A DNA stretch of 64,000 bases from Delphinus delphis (taxonomy: Eukaryota; Chordata; Mammalia; Artiodactyla; Delphinidae): contig NC_082697.1 in the NCBI RefSeq assembly GCF_949987515.2, positions 87,638,554 through 87,702,553 on the forward strand. The letters are read 5' to 3'. The position numbers and the translations under genes were made by a program. Below are positions 1 to 12,500 of the stretch, piece by piece. The notes below the pieces were generated by a model. It was not told where the DNA came from, did no database searches, and saw nothing but the letters and a program-made list of their open reading frames with translations. Each line of letters opens with the position of its first letter. The first letter of the stretch is position 1.

Positions 1-178
1 CTCAAAACAGCTGTTCTCCGCAGGCTGAGAGTGACCGTGAGTGACTCTGAAGAACCAGGCCTTGGCGTGCCGCCTCCTGGGTGGTGCTGAGCAGCTGTGC
101 CCGTCTGTGCCGGGGCTGCTGGGGCCACCACGGGACCAGCGCTCCGAACCCCACCCGGGGCGCCCGTCTGAGGCCCAC

Positions 179-347
179 CTGAGTGAGCAAGCACCACGTC
201 AAACTGCAGGAACCCCGTGGAGCGGCCGGTCCAGTCCCGGTGCGAGGCAGCCAGCCGCTCCAGGAGGGCGCCCACGTGCGCTCGGAAGAGGTCCTGGCTG
301 CCGTCCACGCTCTCCACCGCAGCCAGCTCGGCCAGCGCCTCCTGAAC
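179..347 (-). CDS. DNAAF5: DNAAF5 exon 8, residues 547-602
   Basis: The acceptor CTCCCCCAG|GTTCAG opens the frame [20 protein letters not shown], then [20 protein letters not shown], then [16 protein letters not shown]. The donor is CACTCAG|GTGGGC, phase 1, so the first base of the next codon is here and the rest lies left of the window. Bases 1-178 are the start of the next intron and show nothing else. Confidence 0.92.
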
Positions 348-3300
348 CTGGGGGAGCAAGTGACAGGCTGGGACAATCCGATCTTGGGACTCACAGACCC
401 CACTGGAGACCTGTCCTCACCACCTGAGGGAGGGAGAGCCACTCGGGCACACGCCACGTGGCCCGGGGCTCCCGCGACGCCCCTCCTGTCTGTATGAGAA
501 ATAATGAAATGGACAAACAATGGACGGGCAGTTCAGGCACAGTCCCCCCACCCCCCATGAGGCACCACCCGGGGCAGGGCAGTCCCTGCATCTATGGAGA
601 AGTGGGAGCAGGCGGTTTCAGGGCCGGCACTGAACAGACTTAAACCACGGGTGCCAAAGATGGGCCCACGTCCTCGCTCTCGGAGTGCTTCACCTGACCA
701 GACCTCCGGGCACAGCGTGTCTGCTGCTCTGCGGGCACAGAGGAGATGGAGGACCGGACCCTCCTCCCCCAGGGCTTCAGGAACAGGACGCCCCCAGCAC
801 GCTGTGCAGCTGTCCCGGGGCCCCAGTCTGGCCTGCAGACTCACCCGTAATGACAGACTCGGCTTTTCTAGTATTTACAGCCCTACAGTGATGACCTTCC
901 TGATCGGACACGTGCCCTCCGGAAAGGGGGTTTTTTAAGAGAGAAAGAAAACACAGTTTACGAAGGCCCCGGGGAAGGGGAGGGCAGGCGGGGAGGCTCC
1001 CGGACACAGTGTGGCTGGAGAGGGGGAGACAGAACCAGGGGGAGAAGCCGGGTTCTCAGCTTGGGGAGAAGTGGTCAGACAGCCGGGTCTCTGGATGGTC
1101 CTCGCAGCCGCAGGGAGCTGGATGTCAGAAGATTTTAAGTTAAATACAGAGCCCGGGGCGGGGGGCACCTCCCGGGAGGTCCAGTGGTTAAGACTCCGTG
1201 TTTCCAATGCAGGGGATGCAGGTTCAATCCCTGTTTGGTGAACTAAGATTCCACATGCCGTGCGGCACGGCCAAAACAATAAAGAAGCAAGGAAGTTCAA
1301 TGGAGAAAAGAATTTGAAAAAAAAATACAGAGCCAGGGGAATGGAAACAATTGTGTAAAGCCGGGCTGCAACCAACTAGGACAATCATGATATTATTTTC
1401 TCTCCTGACCTCCGGTGCATGTGTGTATTCCTAACCTCACTCAGATGCACATTTAAGACGAGGGAGGCCTCGTTTCTTGCCCGTTTCTCCAAAATTAAGC
1501 AGCCGGCCTCACTCTGAGATCCTGACGCCAATGGGCAGTTGGAGGGAATTTAAAATCCCGTGTACCCCTGAGGCCGCCTAGAGAACGAATCACCCCGCAT
1601 GTTCTAGACTCTTTCATCTTAGGTAGCCAGTTCGCTGGGCAAGCCCGAGGCTTGGAGTTTGACAGCAGAGACTGACAGATGGCAGCCTCCCGTCCAGGGG
1701 CTGAGGCAAAGCAGGAGGGCCCCCTCACCTTGGCACCAAGGCCTGCGGGTCCCCACAGCGCCAGGACAGTCACCAGCACCTCCATGAGCGGCACGCCGGC
1801 CCCTCGGCAGTCCTCCCGGCTCACGGACACCACGGCCTGCACGCACTGCAGCAGGCGCTCCCCGTACAGGCGCTGTGGAGAGAGCAGGGCACCGTCAGCG
1901 ACCCCTGCACCCGCTCGGCGGCCCAGACGAGGCCCCACCGACCAGGGCCATGGAGCCACGGCGACCCTGCGAGTGGACTGGGCCAGGATTCTGGCACATC
2001 AGCCATAAAGAGGGCGTCCCTCTGCACAACAGGGAAACCGAATCCCTGTTGAATCCCTGAGAATCAAGGAATTCACGGCAACTCTGTTAAGTGCTTAATG
2101 GTATTTGAGTTACATTTTTAAAAAGTTTGCATGTGTTAGTGACACACACTGTAGTAGTGACAAGTGGAAGGACAGGGAATCTGGATTTGCTCTCAGTACC
2201 CCAGCTCTTCCCACCCCACCCCCAAAGTCAGACAGAAGCTGGACCAAGGGGGACGTGGCTGGAACCGGGCGGCAGGCACGAGGGGTGCACACTGCTCCCC
2301 TCCCCTTCTGTGCACTTCTGAGTGTTTCTATAATACTAAGTTAAGAAAAATAAAATTCTGTGATTCAAAGATGCTTCCAGACTGCCGGGGGTCAAGGTGA
2401 CACCTCGGTTGGGTCGAGCCCTTCTCTCACCTCCCAGCCTCCAGCCTCATCCACTGTGAAATGGGGGCCAGGAGTGGGCACGGGGTGGGGGCCCCAGAGG
2501 AAGAACCGCCTAGAACACCCCTCCCACACGCCTGCTCTGCTATGTTTCATAAAGGACAGAGGGAACCAGGGCAAAATGCTTAAGGTTTTTTTTTTTTACT
2601 ATTGGGGGTGTGAGCTCAAAAGTTTGGTGAACATTTGGCTAGACAATGGATTGGTTCTAAATTCTGAATCAGCTCTAAAATCCTACGACTCATTCACAAA
2701 TGATATAAATCATAGAAGTTTAAACAAAAAATTCACTGTGGCATGTCCCCAGCCACTCAGGGGTCCTAACTCCCCCGAGAAGCCACAATTGGTGTTTTAT
2801 TCAAACACTTACTTTTCCCGCAGCCCCATTTCTCTCAGACCTGGATTGACTGATTGATTGATTTTTTTGAGGGCATGGTTTTGGCTAATTTCTAAATGAC
2901 CTACAATACATACTTAAGGAGCTACCATTCTTTCAATTAAAATAAACAGGGATTGGGACTTCCCTGGTGGTGCAGTGGTTAAGAATCCACCTGCCAGTGC
3001 AGGGTACACGGGTTCGAGCCCTGGTCCGGGAAGATCCCACATGCTAAGGAACAACTAACCCTGTGCGCCACAACTACTGAGCCTGCGCTCTAGAGCCCGT
3101 GAGCCACAACTACTGAGCCTGTGTGCCACAACTACTGAAGCCCACGCGCCACAACTACTGAAGCCCACGCACCTAGAACCCGTGCTCCGCAACAAGAGAA
3201 GCCACCACAATGAGAAGCCCGCATACCGCAACGAAGAGTAGCCCCTACTCGCTGCCTGTGCACAGCAATGAAGATGCGACGCAGATAACAATAAATAAAT

Positions 3301-3510
3301 TTTTTAAATTACAAAAAAAAAAAGAACAGGGAGTTGCTCTCAGCATTGGCTGAGCCATCTCACGACACCTCCAGATGCTGGAACTAACCAAAGGTCTGTG
3401 TCCTTCACAAGCACTGCCCTCCTGCTGTGAACACGGCACCACCTCTGAGGAAACGGAGCCTAATGTTCACGGATTTCACGACATTTAACCAGAGGATTTT
3501 CAACACCTAC

Positions 3511-3548
<38 letters not shown>

Positions 3549-6500
3549 AGAGAGAGAAAGAAAACAAGACACAGCGGGAACTGACACAGAGGGAGATGCC
3601 ACAACTTCACCGGAGAAGGCGCCAGGCACTCCCATCCCAGACCCCACACCCGATTCCTGAGTAAACAGGAGGAAACGAGTTACTTCTGTTTTATCAACCG
3701 TTTCTGCATCTCAGTCCCGTCGATAAACAGCCAGATTTCAAAGCAGAGGCTCAGGTCCTGTCAGCTGAGCCCAGGCCCAGGCAGACGAGCAGAGCGTCTC
3801 TGGGGCCCTGTTGGCTCAAGCCGGGGCTTTACATTTAGTTTGGTCTGGAAGCATTTGAGGCCTGTCCTCACAGTCCCTGGAGAACGACTGTAGGAGACAC
3901 TAGGACGACCCCTCCCTGTGCGGAGGCCGTGCATCCTGGCCACAGGCGTGCGAGGATGGGAGTGGGTCGCACGACTGGGGTTCACAACGGCTGGTCCCTT
4001 GGCCAAAGGCCGGAACGTGTCTAGAGACACGTGTGTGGATGGAACTGTCAGGAAGGGGCCCCTCTGTTTGCAGGACCGAGTAAATCTTTCCTGGAAGGAC
4101 TGGAGGAAGAGGAACCAAGTGTGCGCTCTGAACTAGATGGATCGAGGGACCAAGGTTTCCTGTAACAACACTCAGGTGTGAAAAGACGTTTCCTTTGCTG
4201 TACAGCTTGCAACACGTGTACTGAAACACCTACACAAACTTTCAAGCTGCACCTTCTAGAACAGAAATGCTTCTGGAATGAAAATCCTTGTTGGAACCAG
4301 TTGAGTAAAAATGTGGAACTTTTTTCCACATTTTTAGATAATCATGGTTTATCTTAAAAATGGGTTTTGGGAAAAGTTGAAATATGGTTGAAAACACCAG
4401 GAGCAGGTGAAAAAGCCCACGAACGTCCCCCCTCCAAGACCTCTGTTCCATCCCCCCCATCTGTGTTTCAGAAGCTGCCTTATAGGCTTATTAAGATGGT
4501 TCCCACACGACTGTGAACGTATGTCAGAGTTAAGGCCAGATGCAGGCGTAGAAGTGCATCTCCCGGCAGCTGAGCGGTAGCTGGGCACCCCTGTGGTCCA
4601 GCTGTGTGGCCATGGCAGCCACTGTCAAGTGTCAGCTGTGCGGGGCCAGCTTCCCATGGCCCAGGGGGCCTGCAGTGCATGGGTCAGACGCCTGGCGAGG
4701 CAAACCCTCGTTGCTCTACAGAGAGATGGGAGGGTGACTGGCCAATGCCAAGACTCAGGGTTTGAGCCCATCACAGCCACATGAAAACAAGGTAGTTATT
4801 TTTCCTTCAACAGCAAACAATTGTAAATTATTCCAAATGACTAAGCCTAACTACCTACATTGTTTCAGCTTCAGATGTAATGGATTTACTGCTCAATTTA
4901 AGACAAAACAAATCTGTAACCACCAAGCAGAGCTCCCAATAACGGTTGCCAGATCAGGTGGCCTGTTGGAAGCCCTGTTAGAAGCCAAGTGACCGGGGTA
5001 AGAATAAGCTCACCATGGAGACACCGCGTGCGACATGGACCAAGAGATGGGGCGTGGACTCACAGGTTCTCTGGGGGTGGGTGGGGTGGGGGTGGGGGTC
5101 TCCAGCTGAGACCACCCACAGCAGCGCCACCCATAGAGCGAACTGCCCTCGACGATGGACGCGCTCTATCTGACACCGCCCAGTGCTGGCCACACGGGCT
5201 ACTGGGCGCTCGACATGCGGCCAGCGTGACAGAGGAACTGCTTTTGCACTTTGTTTCATTTTACTTTAAACGGCCGCCATGGTGGGTGGAGAAGAACGGG
5301 CCAGGAGACATGTGGGTCCAAACAGGAGGACATCAGGGCTGCATCCCAGCTACCACGCCGGTCAGATGTCCCCGAGAGGCCTGTGGGACTGACAACTGCT
5401 ATGTGTGGATGGTCCCACAGGGGACCGAGTCACCATGGAGATGGATGGACTCTACGATCCCCCCAGCCCCACCCTCTCCCGCGCATGCTTACATTTTCAG
5501 ACCCCTGGCAGATGTGAGCGTGGGCCAGCTCCATGGCGATGACCTTCACGTGCGGCCGGAGGGCCTCCCTCGGGCAGCCTCGGATGACGGAGGCAAAGAC
5601 CAGGAGGCCGGAGGGGGAGGGAGACTTCCTCAGCATCGACAAGATCAACTTCAGAAACACCTCCGGGCTGACGAAGGTCCCGATCAGCTCTGCAGATCTC
5701 GCGCACTGAGGGCAGATGGAGGAGGCCTGAGGCTGCCGCCCCTCTCGGCCCCTCGCTGCTCTGTGTCTGCCGTGCCCGCTTTCACCTGCCAGAAGCAGCC
5801 CTGCAGGCCCGTCTCTTCCTAACGTGCTCAAACACCCACGAAAGCTGGTGAGTCCCCTCATGAGCTCAGAAGTGCCCGGGAAGGAGTTCATGCCATTTGG
5901 CGTGGGCACGGCTGTCAGAGCGTCCTCTCTGAGGCCCGGCTGCCTGAGCTGGACTCATGGGGGCGGCTCTGCACGTCTGTCCGAGCAGTGACCACTGCAG
6001 TGGCCTGCGGGTGGAGGATGTGTTTACCTTCAGACACAGGGCCGCTCACCTGCACATGCTTAATTTAAAGAGAACCATTAAACGCCTTTTTTATGGGCAC
6101 GCAGGCTGGATGCAGAAGGCTGGGGAGAGCCCGGGGGCCACGGAAACATCTACACCTTCACACAGGGGCGACTGCGTGACTGCTGATACGTGTCCAAGTT
6201 CACACACTGCAGAACTAGGAAGGGTGCATGCAGCCCCTGAGGACAGCGGAATGCCACTCACACTGTGGACCACGGCCTTCTCCTCGTCGGCACAGGCGTG
6301 GAGCAGGGTGCGCAGGACGGGCTCCAGGTGCTGCGTGATGTGGCCTTCCGCGTGCAGCAGCAGTACCGCCAGCAGCTGTGCCGACTTCACCCTGGTCGCC
6401 ACCACCCAGTCGGTGATGTCGTGACAGATGGCGGGAAGGATCTTGGAGAGGTTTCTGAAGACCAGCTCCCGGCAGCCCAGCCCCGGGCGGCTCCCTGTGG

Positions 6501-9500
6501 GTCATAAAGATGGATGGGAACCCGTGAAATTTACAAACAAGATCTCAACGATTCATGTACGAAGTCCCTTACTACACATTCCACACTTACGGCACACCTA
6601 CGGGTTTTATTTTGAGGTCTTAAAAAACTCAAACCAACTCTGAAGACAGAAATGACGCCACAAAGTGTCATAATTTACTTGAAGTCTTTACAGCGATCCT
6701 GAGGTGTGACTCACAGTAAACTGCATGCTCGAAGGGCACAACCCTGAAGTTCTGACAGATGGATACCACTGTGAACCATCACGGCCATCAAGGTAACGCG
6801 CACCTGCCACCCAGAAGGTCCCTGTGCTCCCGACAATGCCCTCCCCTGCCCCCGGGCAGCCCCGGTTGGCTTCCTGTCGCTATGGGGAGCCGCAATTTCC
6901 CGATTTTCTGTGAGTGCAGCTGCGCAGCACACGCTCCTCTCTGCCTGGCTTCCTCCGCTCCGAGGCCCAGCAAGTGGTGGGGGGGCGCCGGCCCCTGCTC
7001 ACTGCTGAGCAGCGTTCCAGCACACGGACAGACCACAGTCTGTCTGTCTACCTGCCGATGGACGTCTGAGCGGTTCTGCCGTGGGCTGTCGCCGACGAGA
7101 CTTCTCTCGGGTGGGCGCCCTGGAGCGCCACGGCTAAGCACATGGAAGGTGGGCACTATACTGATTAAGAAATGGCCGAGCGGTTTTCCAACGCTGCTGC
7201 ACTGCTGTCTGCCCTCCCCAGCCGTGCACGAGGCCTGAAGCTCCTCCACATCTGCACCACACCTGGCACGGGCAGTCCTAGGTCAAGCCTCCAGGCAGGG
7301 AGGGGCATCTCCTGTGGCTTTGATGTGCATTCTCCTCACGAGCAATGCCCTGGAGCACTGACTCATGGGCTTGTTTGACATCTGTGTGTCCTCAGTGACG
7401 TGTCTTTTCAAACTTTTTTTGCCCCTAAAACACTGGATTGTGTTCTTGATATTGAGTTTGAGAGTTCCCTCTGTGCTCTGGACACAAAACCTTACGTAAA
7501 CAATTTGCAAACGTCTCAGTCTGTGCCCTGTCGTTTCACTCTCTTAATGTCTTCCAAAGAGCAGAAGTTTTCATTTTGATGAAAAGCAATTTATCAGTCA
7601 TTCTTTTGTGGAGTGTATTTAGGTCGTACCCTTAGATCCACATGGCATTTGGGGTTAATTTTCATTTATCAGGATGGTTGGATCCAAGCCCACTTTTTTT
7701 GCACATCCAGTGATTCCAGCACCATTGCTGAGACGTCTTTTCTCCCCTTGTCTTTGCAACTTGCCAAAATTCAGAGTCCACACGCCTGTGTCTGTTTCTG
7801 GACTCTGCTCTGTTCCACTGGTCTATCGGTCTGATTTTTTATTTTTTTAATTTATTTTTGGCTGTATTGGGTCTTCGTTGCTGCGCACAGGCTTTCTCTA
7901 GTTGTGGTGAGTGGGGGCTACTCTTCATTGCGGTGCACGGGCTTCTCATTGCAGTGGCTTCTCTTGTTGTGGAGCACGGGCTCTAGGCGCGTGGGATTCA
8001 GTAGTTGTGGCACACGGGTTCAGTAGCTGTGGCTCGCGGGCTCCAGAGCGCAGGCTCAGTAGTTGTGGCACACGGGCTTAGCTGCTCCGTGGCATGTGGG
8101 ATCTTCCTGGACCAGGGATCGAACCCGTGCGCCCTGCATTGGCAGGCAGATTCTTAACCACTGCGCCACCACGGAAGTCCATGTCAGTCTGTTTTTATGT
8201 TCATAACCTCACCATCTTGATTACTGCGTTTTATGTCTTAAAACCAGACGTACTCATCTTTCAACCTGGGCCTTTGTCTTCAAAGTTTTGGCTGTGCTAG
8301 GTCCTTTACGTTTCCTTGTGAATTTCAGGATAAGTTTCTCAATTTCTATAAAAAAGCCTTCGAGGATTTTGATTACAAGATTTTGACCTTAAAGACTCAA
8401 AACAACTCTAGAGCTAGAAATGAGACCGTGACATGTCAAAGTTTAAAGCGTGTTTTAGTAAAAAGAACAGCTTGTACCATGAGGCCTCACTTTGAATTTT
8501 TGTTCCTGTTACTTTTCTCTTTTTATGGTATATGAGAGAATTAGTTCTAAATGTTTCAGATTCTGCTGGCGGTTTAAGTGAGCTTGTTACAATTTTGTAA
8601 AAAACAAAAAGGAAAACAATAAATGCCCTTTTCTTCCTGATGACATGTCCCTTGTGGAAAGTTTGTGGGATGAGGGGACAGGTTAGGACCGTCTGGGGAG
8701 TGGTCCACTGACAGGCGGGCACACGGCCTGAGAGGCATTTCCAGAGATGCGCGCCTCACTCTGAAGATGGCTCTGAAGCCTCCTTTCCTGTACTTGATAC
8801 AGCAGACATGATAATTTAAAAGACGGTGCATTCTCAAACTTTACTAAATCAGAAAAAACCCTGCTGGCAACTAATTTTTGTACCTTTTCCAAAACATGCG
8901 TGATTTCCCCTCACAGCAGTTGTGCGGCATGGGAGGTGAAGCTGCATGAATAAACATGTGGACGAAAAAAAAAAAACCACGGGCCTCCCAGGTATGGGGG
9001 AGGAGCCGCCTTCTGGGTCTCACAGTGAACAGCAGCGGGTGCACACGAGGCATGAGCAGTTGTCTTCATGCTGCCCTTCGTGCAAGGCGTCCCCTCCAGG
9101 GTGGCCGTCCGAGCCTGACTTCACCTGACCAGGGCTGGAGGGGCCTGCGGGCCCAGGTCCCGGTCCCTCCCATGGTGCTGCCTGTCTGACCTGGTGCATG
9201 TATACTAGGCTTTGTCCCTGCCAGCGGCACTCCACCATCACTCCACTGTAAGAAGGCACCTGCAGACAGACTGCAGTGATACAGGCGTCCGATCAAGTTC
9301 AGTGGAAGGGACTTCGTTCCTAGACAGAAAGTGTTTCCAGAGCAGAAGAAACTAGACACGTGTGGGGTTGAGGGGCAAAGAGGGGGGCCGCAGCCCGGCG
9401 GGCAGGGGGCTTCCTTGGAAATGCAGCCCGGATCTGACTCAAGAGCTAAGGGAACACATGGCATGCCCGCGCACACACACGCACACGCGGGCGCTCACGG

Positions 9501-12500
9501 TCTGGCAGAGAACCACGACGAGGGGCAGGACGGGAGGTCCAGCAACGGGAGGCTCTGTTCTGAGGGTAGCATCACCCGGAACACGAGGACCGCATCTCAC
9601 CGGCTACCTGTGTGTTTGCTTCTCCAGGTGAAGCTCACAGAACAGCTTTGTGAGATGACAAAGCACCACCCATTTCCAACGTTTCCCCATCAGGCTCACG
9701 CTCCTCGGCTGGCCGCGCCCTCACGTACCCAGGGAGGCCCGCCCAGGACCGCGAGGGAGGCCCTTCCCGCCGTCCGGCTCTACCTCCGGGACTCGCCCTG
9801 CTGCACCGCTGGCCTGGGCTGGCCGCGCTCACCTGGCGAGGGGTGGTGTGCGGGGGGTGGGCCAGCGAAGTCCAGCTTGTCCTTGAGGTCCTCCTCGTTC
9901 TCCATCTGCCAGCGCAGCCCGACCTGCTCCCAGAGGCCGGCTGCCTCGCACCTGCCGCACAACACAGACCCGGGTCAGGGGGCGCCCTCGGCGGAGCGGC
10001 CGGGTCTCTGCCCAAGGGAGCCCACCAGTGAGTCTGCCACGCCTCCATCACTAACCCAAGCAAAGTGCTAAAGATGCAAAACTGTACTGTCAAAGTCCCA
10101 TGGCCTCCAAGCACGCAGGATGCGGGGACACGGTGGCTCCCGCAAGCCTCTGGACCAAAGGAAACCACCACCGCCGTAAACAACAGCTTAGGAAAGCCAG
10201 CGCCTGGTGAGGCGAGCAGGAGGGAGGCGCGCGGCACGGCGGCTCTGGGGCGGGACGTGTTGCCCTGGCACCTAGAACCTCGGCCTGTCCACCACGTTGC
10301 CACTTACGCGATCTCGGGGATCTCGTCGTCGAGGCTGCTCAGGAGAAGCGGGATGAGCCTGTGCAAGAACGAGTAGCGGTCCCGCAGGTGCAGCAGCCAG
10401 CCCCCGACCACGCGCGCCACCGCCTGGCGCACCTGCAGGCAGAGGAGGGTGAGCGGCCTGCACGCGCGTGGGGCCCGCGGCAGCCCAGGCCCCCGTGCGG
10501 GCACGCAGAGGCCCCCGAGCCCGCTCCGGTGCTCTGGCAGCTCTGCATCCCCATCTCGGGCCTGGAACGAGATGTTAGCACCCTAGGTCTCGCTGCTTCA
10601 ACCCCTGTCCTCCGGGCTCAGGCCGGACCCTCCACTGGCCACGGCAGGTCCTGCAGCCCTGTGGCACGTTTGCGGCCTCCTGTGTGGGAACCTCCTGGCT
10701 GGGCTGGGCACTGGCCGCCTATGTCCAAGAAGGTGACGTGCGTGCCTCTACCCACCTCACCCACTGCAGGGAAGAGGTGAGCTTCATGTCGCATGTGACC
10801 CGGGGAGCAGCAACAGGCCTCTGTTTTTATCATGTTCTGATTGGACCCAAGGATTCCGATGCCCGTTCCAGTTTAGTCGGGCAGGATCCCACCCACGGGG
10901 GCTCGGGTTACATCGCACCCCGCGGGCTCCCAAAGTAGCCAGCACTGGACGAGGAGCAGCCGCGCTGCCCCGGCTTCGGGTTCTCCTCTACGTCACTGGA
11001 ACTCACCTGGGAGGTAAGTTTCATTCTTTCATCCGCCCCTCCCCTCCCCTTCCATCTACCCCCCTCCCCGGGGCCCCCCCTGTCATTCCTGAGCGCCAGT
11101 GAGGGGCTGGGGGCCAACCAGACCTGCTCCCTCTCCCTTCCACCAGGGTTCTGGCCCAGGGCAGGTGCGCACAAGCACCCAGGGCCTGAGCTGATCGCCT
11201 GTGGGGCGCCAGCAGCGGGGCAGGTGGGGCTGTTCCCAGGCAGGCTCCTGGGCAAACACCTATACGGTCACATCCTTGGAGCCTCAACAGCAGGGTCAGT
11301 GCTTTATCCCAACTACACAAAGCACACAGAACTCCGTCTTCTAGATGAAACACCCACAATCAGAGACGAGCAATGTGCAGAGGGAGCGCCCGACGGTCAG
11401 GGCGAGCCTGGGGCAACCGAGGGCACGTGCCTGCTTATGGGCAGTGACTTAACCTGAGCTGGGTGCTCTCACCTGGATGGTGCACTCAGGGGACCGGGGC
11501 CTTTCTGGGCCTGGAGGAAGCTGTGACAGCCCTGCTGCACCGGGACACCACCCCTTCCCACCTCCTTGGACATATCCTGCAGACCTCAAGTGACCAGGCT
11601 CCCGAGGGAAAAGCGAGGCCATCCCTCTGGGTCCCCTGCTGAGAAAGTAGAGAGGGACGGGCCTCTCATCACTTCCTGGGTAAGTGATCAGAGCCTCTAA
11701 TCTTCCTGTGTAATAGAACAGGCACCTGGAGCCATTCTGGCTGTCTGCACACACTCTAGCAAAACTGTCCTGACTCGTGCAAGTTCAATGTTTCATTGTA
11801 TAAAGTAACTGTGACCAGCACAGAGAAAGGTGCTCAGCATCACTAATCACTAATCCTCAGGAAAATGCAAGTCAAAACCACAGGGAGATACCAGCTCACG
11901 GATGCAGAGGAACTGGATCCCTTGTACATTGCTGGTAGGAATGCAAAGCAGTGCAGCCACGTGGAACACAGTTTGGTGACTTCAACAAGCTGCACACGTG
12001 TTACTGTAGGACGGACACAGCAATTCCACTCCTGAGTGTTTACCCGAAAGAAGTGAAGCAGGACTCAAACGGATCCCTGCACACCATCATCCTCAGCATC
12101 CCTATGCACAACAGCTAAAAGGTGGCAACAACCCAAGAGTCCGAGGACGGATGAATGGAGGAACACAGTGTGGTCTGTCCACACGGTGGATGCTACTTAG
12201 CCTTAAAAGGAGCAAAGCACTGACACCTGCCACAGGTGGGTGGACCTCACCAACACAATGCTGAGTGAGAGAGGCCTGCCACAACAGACCCCATCCTGAT
12301 TCCACTTACATGAAACAGCTAAATTGTCAGATCCAGAGAGACAGAAAGATTAGAGGTCATCAGGGGGTGGGGGGGACGGGGAGTAATTGCTTAATGGTCA
12401 CAGTTTCTGTTCGCGATGATAAAAAAAGTTTTGGATGGTGGTGATGGTTGCACAGCACTGTGAATGTCCTTAATGTCACTGAACTGTGCACTTAAAAATG

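Larger units (their letters stand above)
1873..5492. other. DNAAF5 intron 6
   Basis: Non-coding, 3.6 kb. It holds a full-length SINE at 2956-3325, a CA microsatellite at 3510-3541 and otherwise unremarkable sequence. Nothing recognisable was found from 3550 to 5492. Confidence 0.75.
6495..9832. other. DNAAF5 intron 4
   Basis: 3.3 kb, about half of it a minus-strand LINE-1 remnant (6690-8400) split by a SINE. From 8400 to 9832 I recognise nothing certain. Confidence 0.75.

Noticed and set aside
2956..3060. tRNA gene suggested by the A/B box in SINE heads
   Set aside because: These are tRNA-derived SINE heads with 3' non-tRNA parts and A tails, not functional tRNA genes; the same applies to the other SINEs.
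4989..5822. 277-residue plus-strand open frame
   Set aside because: It runs antisense over DNAAF5 exon 6 and its introns and has no domain; the minus-strand exon explains the openness.
5706..5909. Extension of DNAAF5 exon 6 upstream in the same open frame
   Set aside because: The sequence 5' of the acceptor CCCTCAG has no similarity to the family, and exon 5 joins in phase exactly at 5705.
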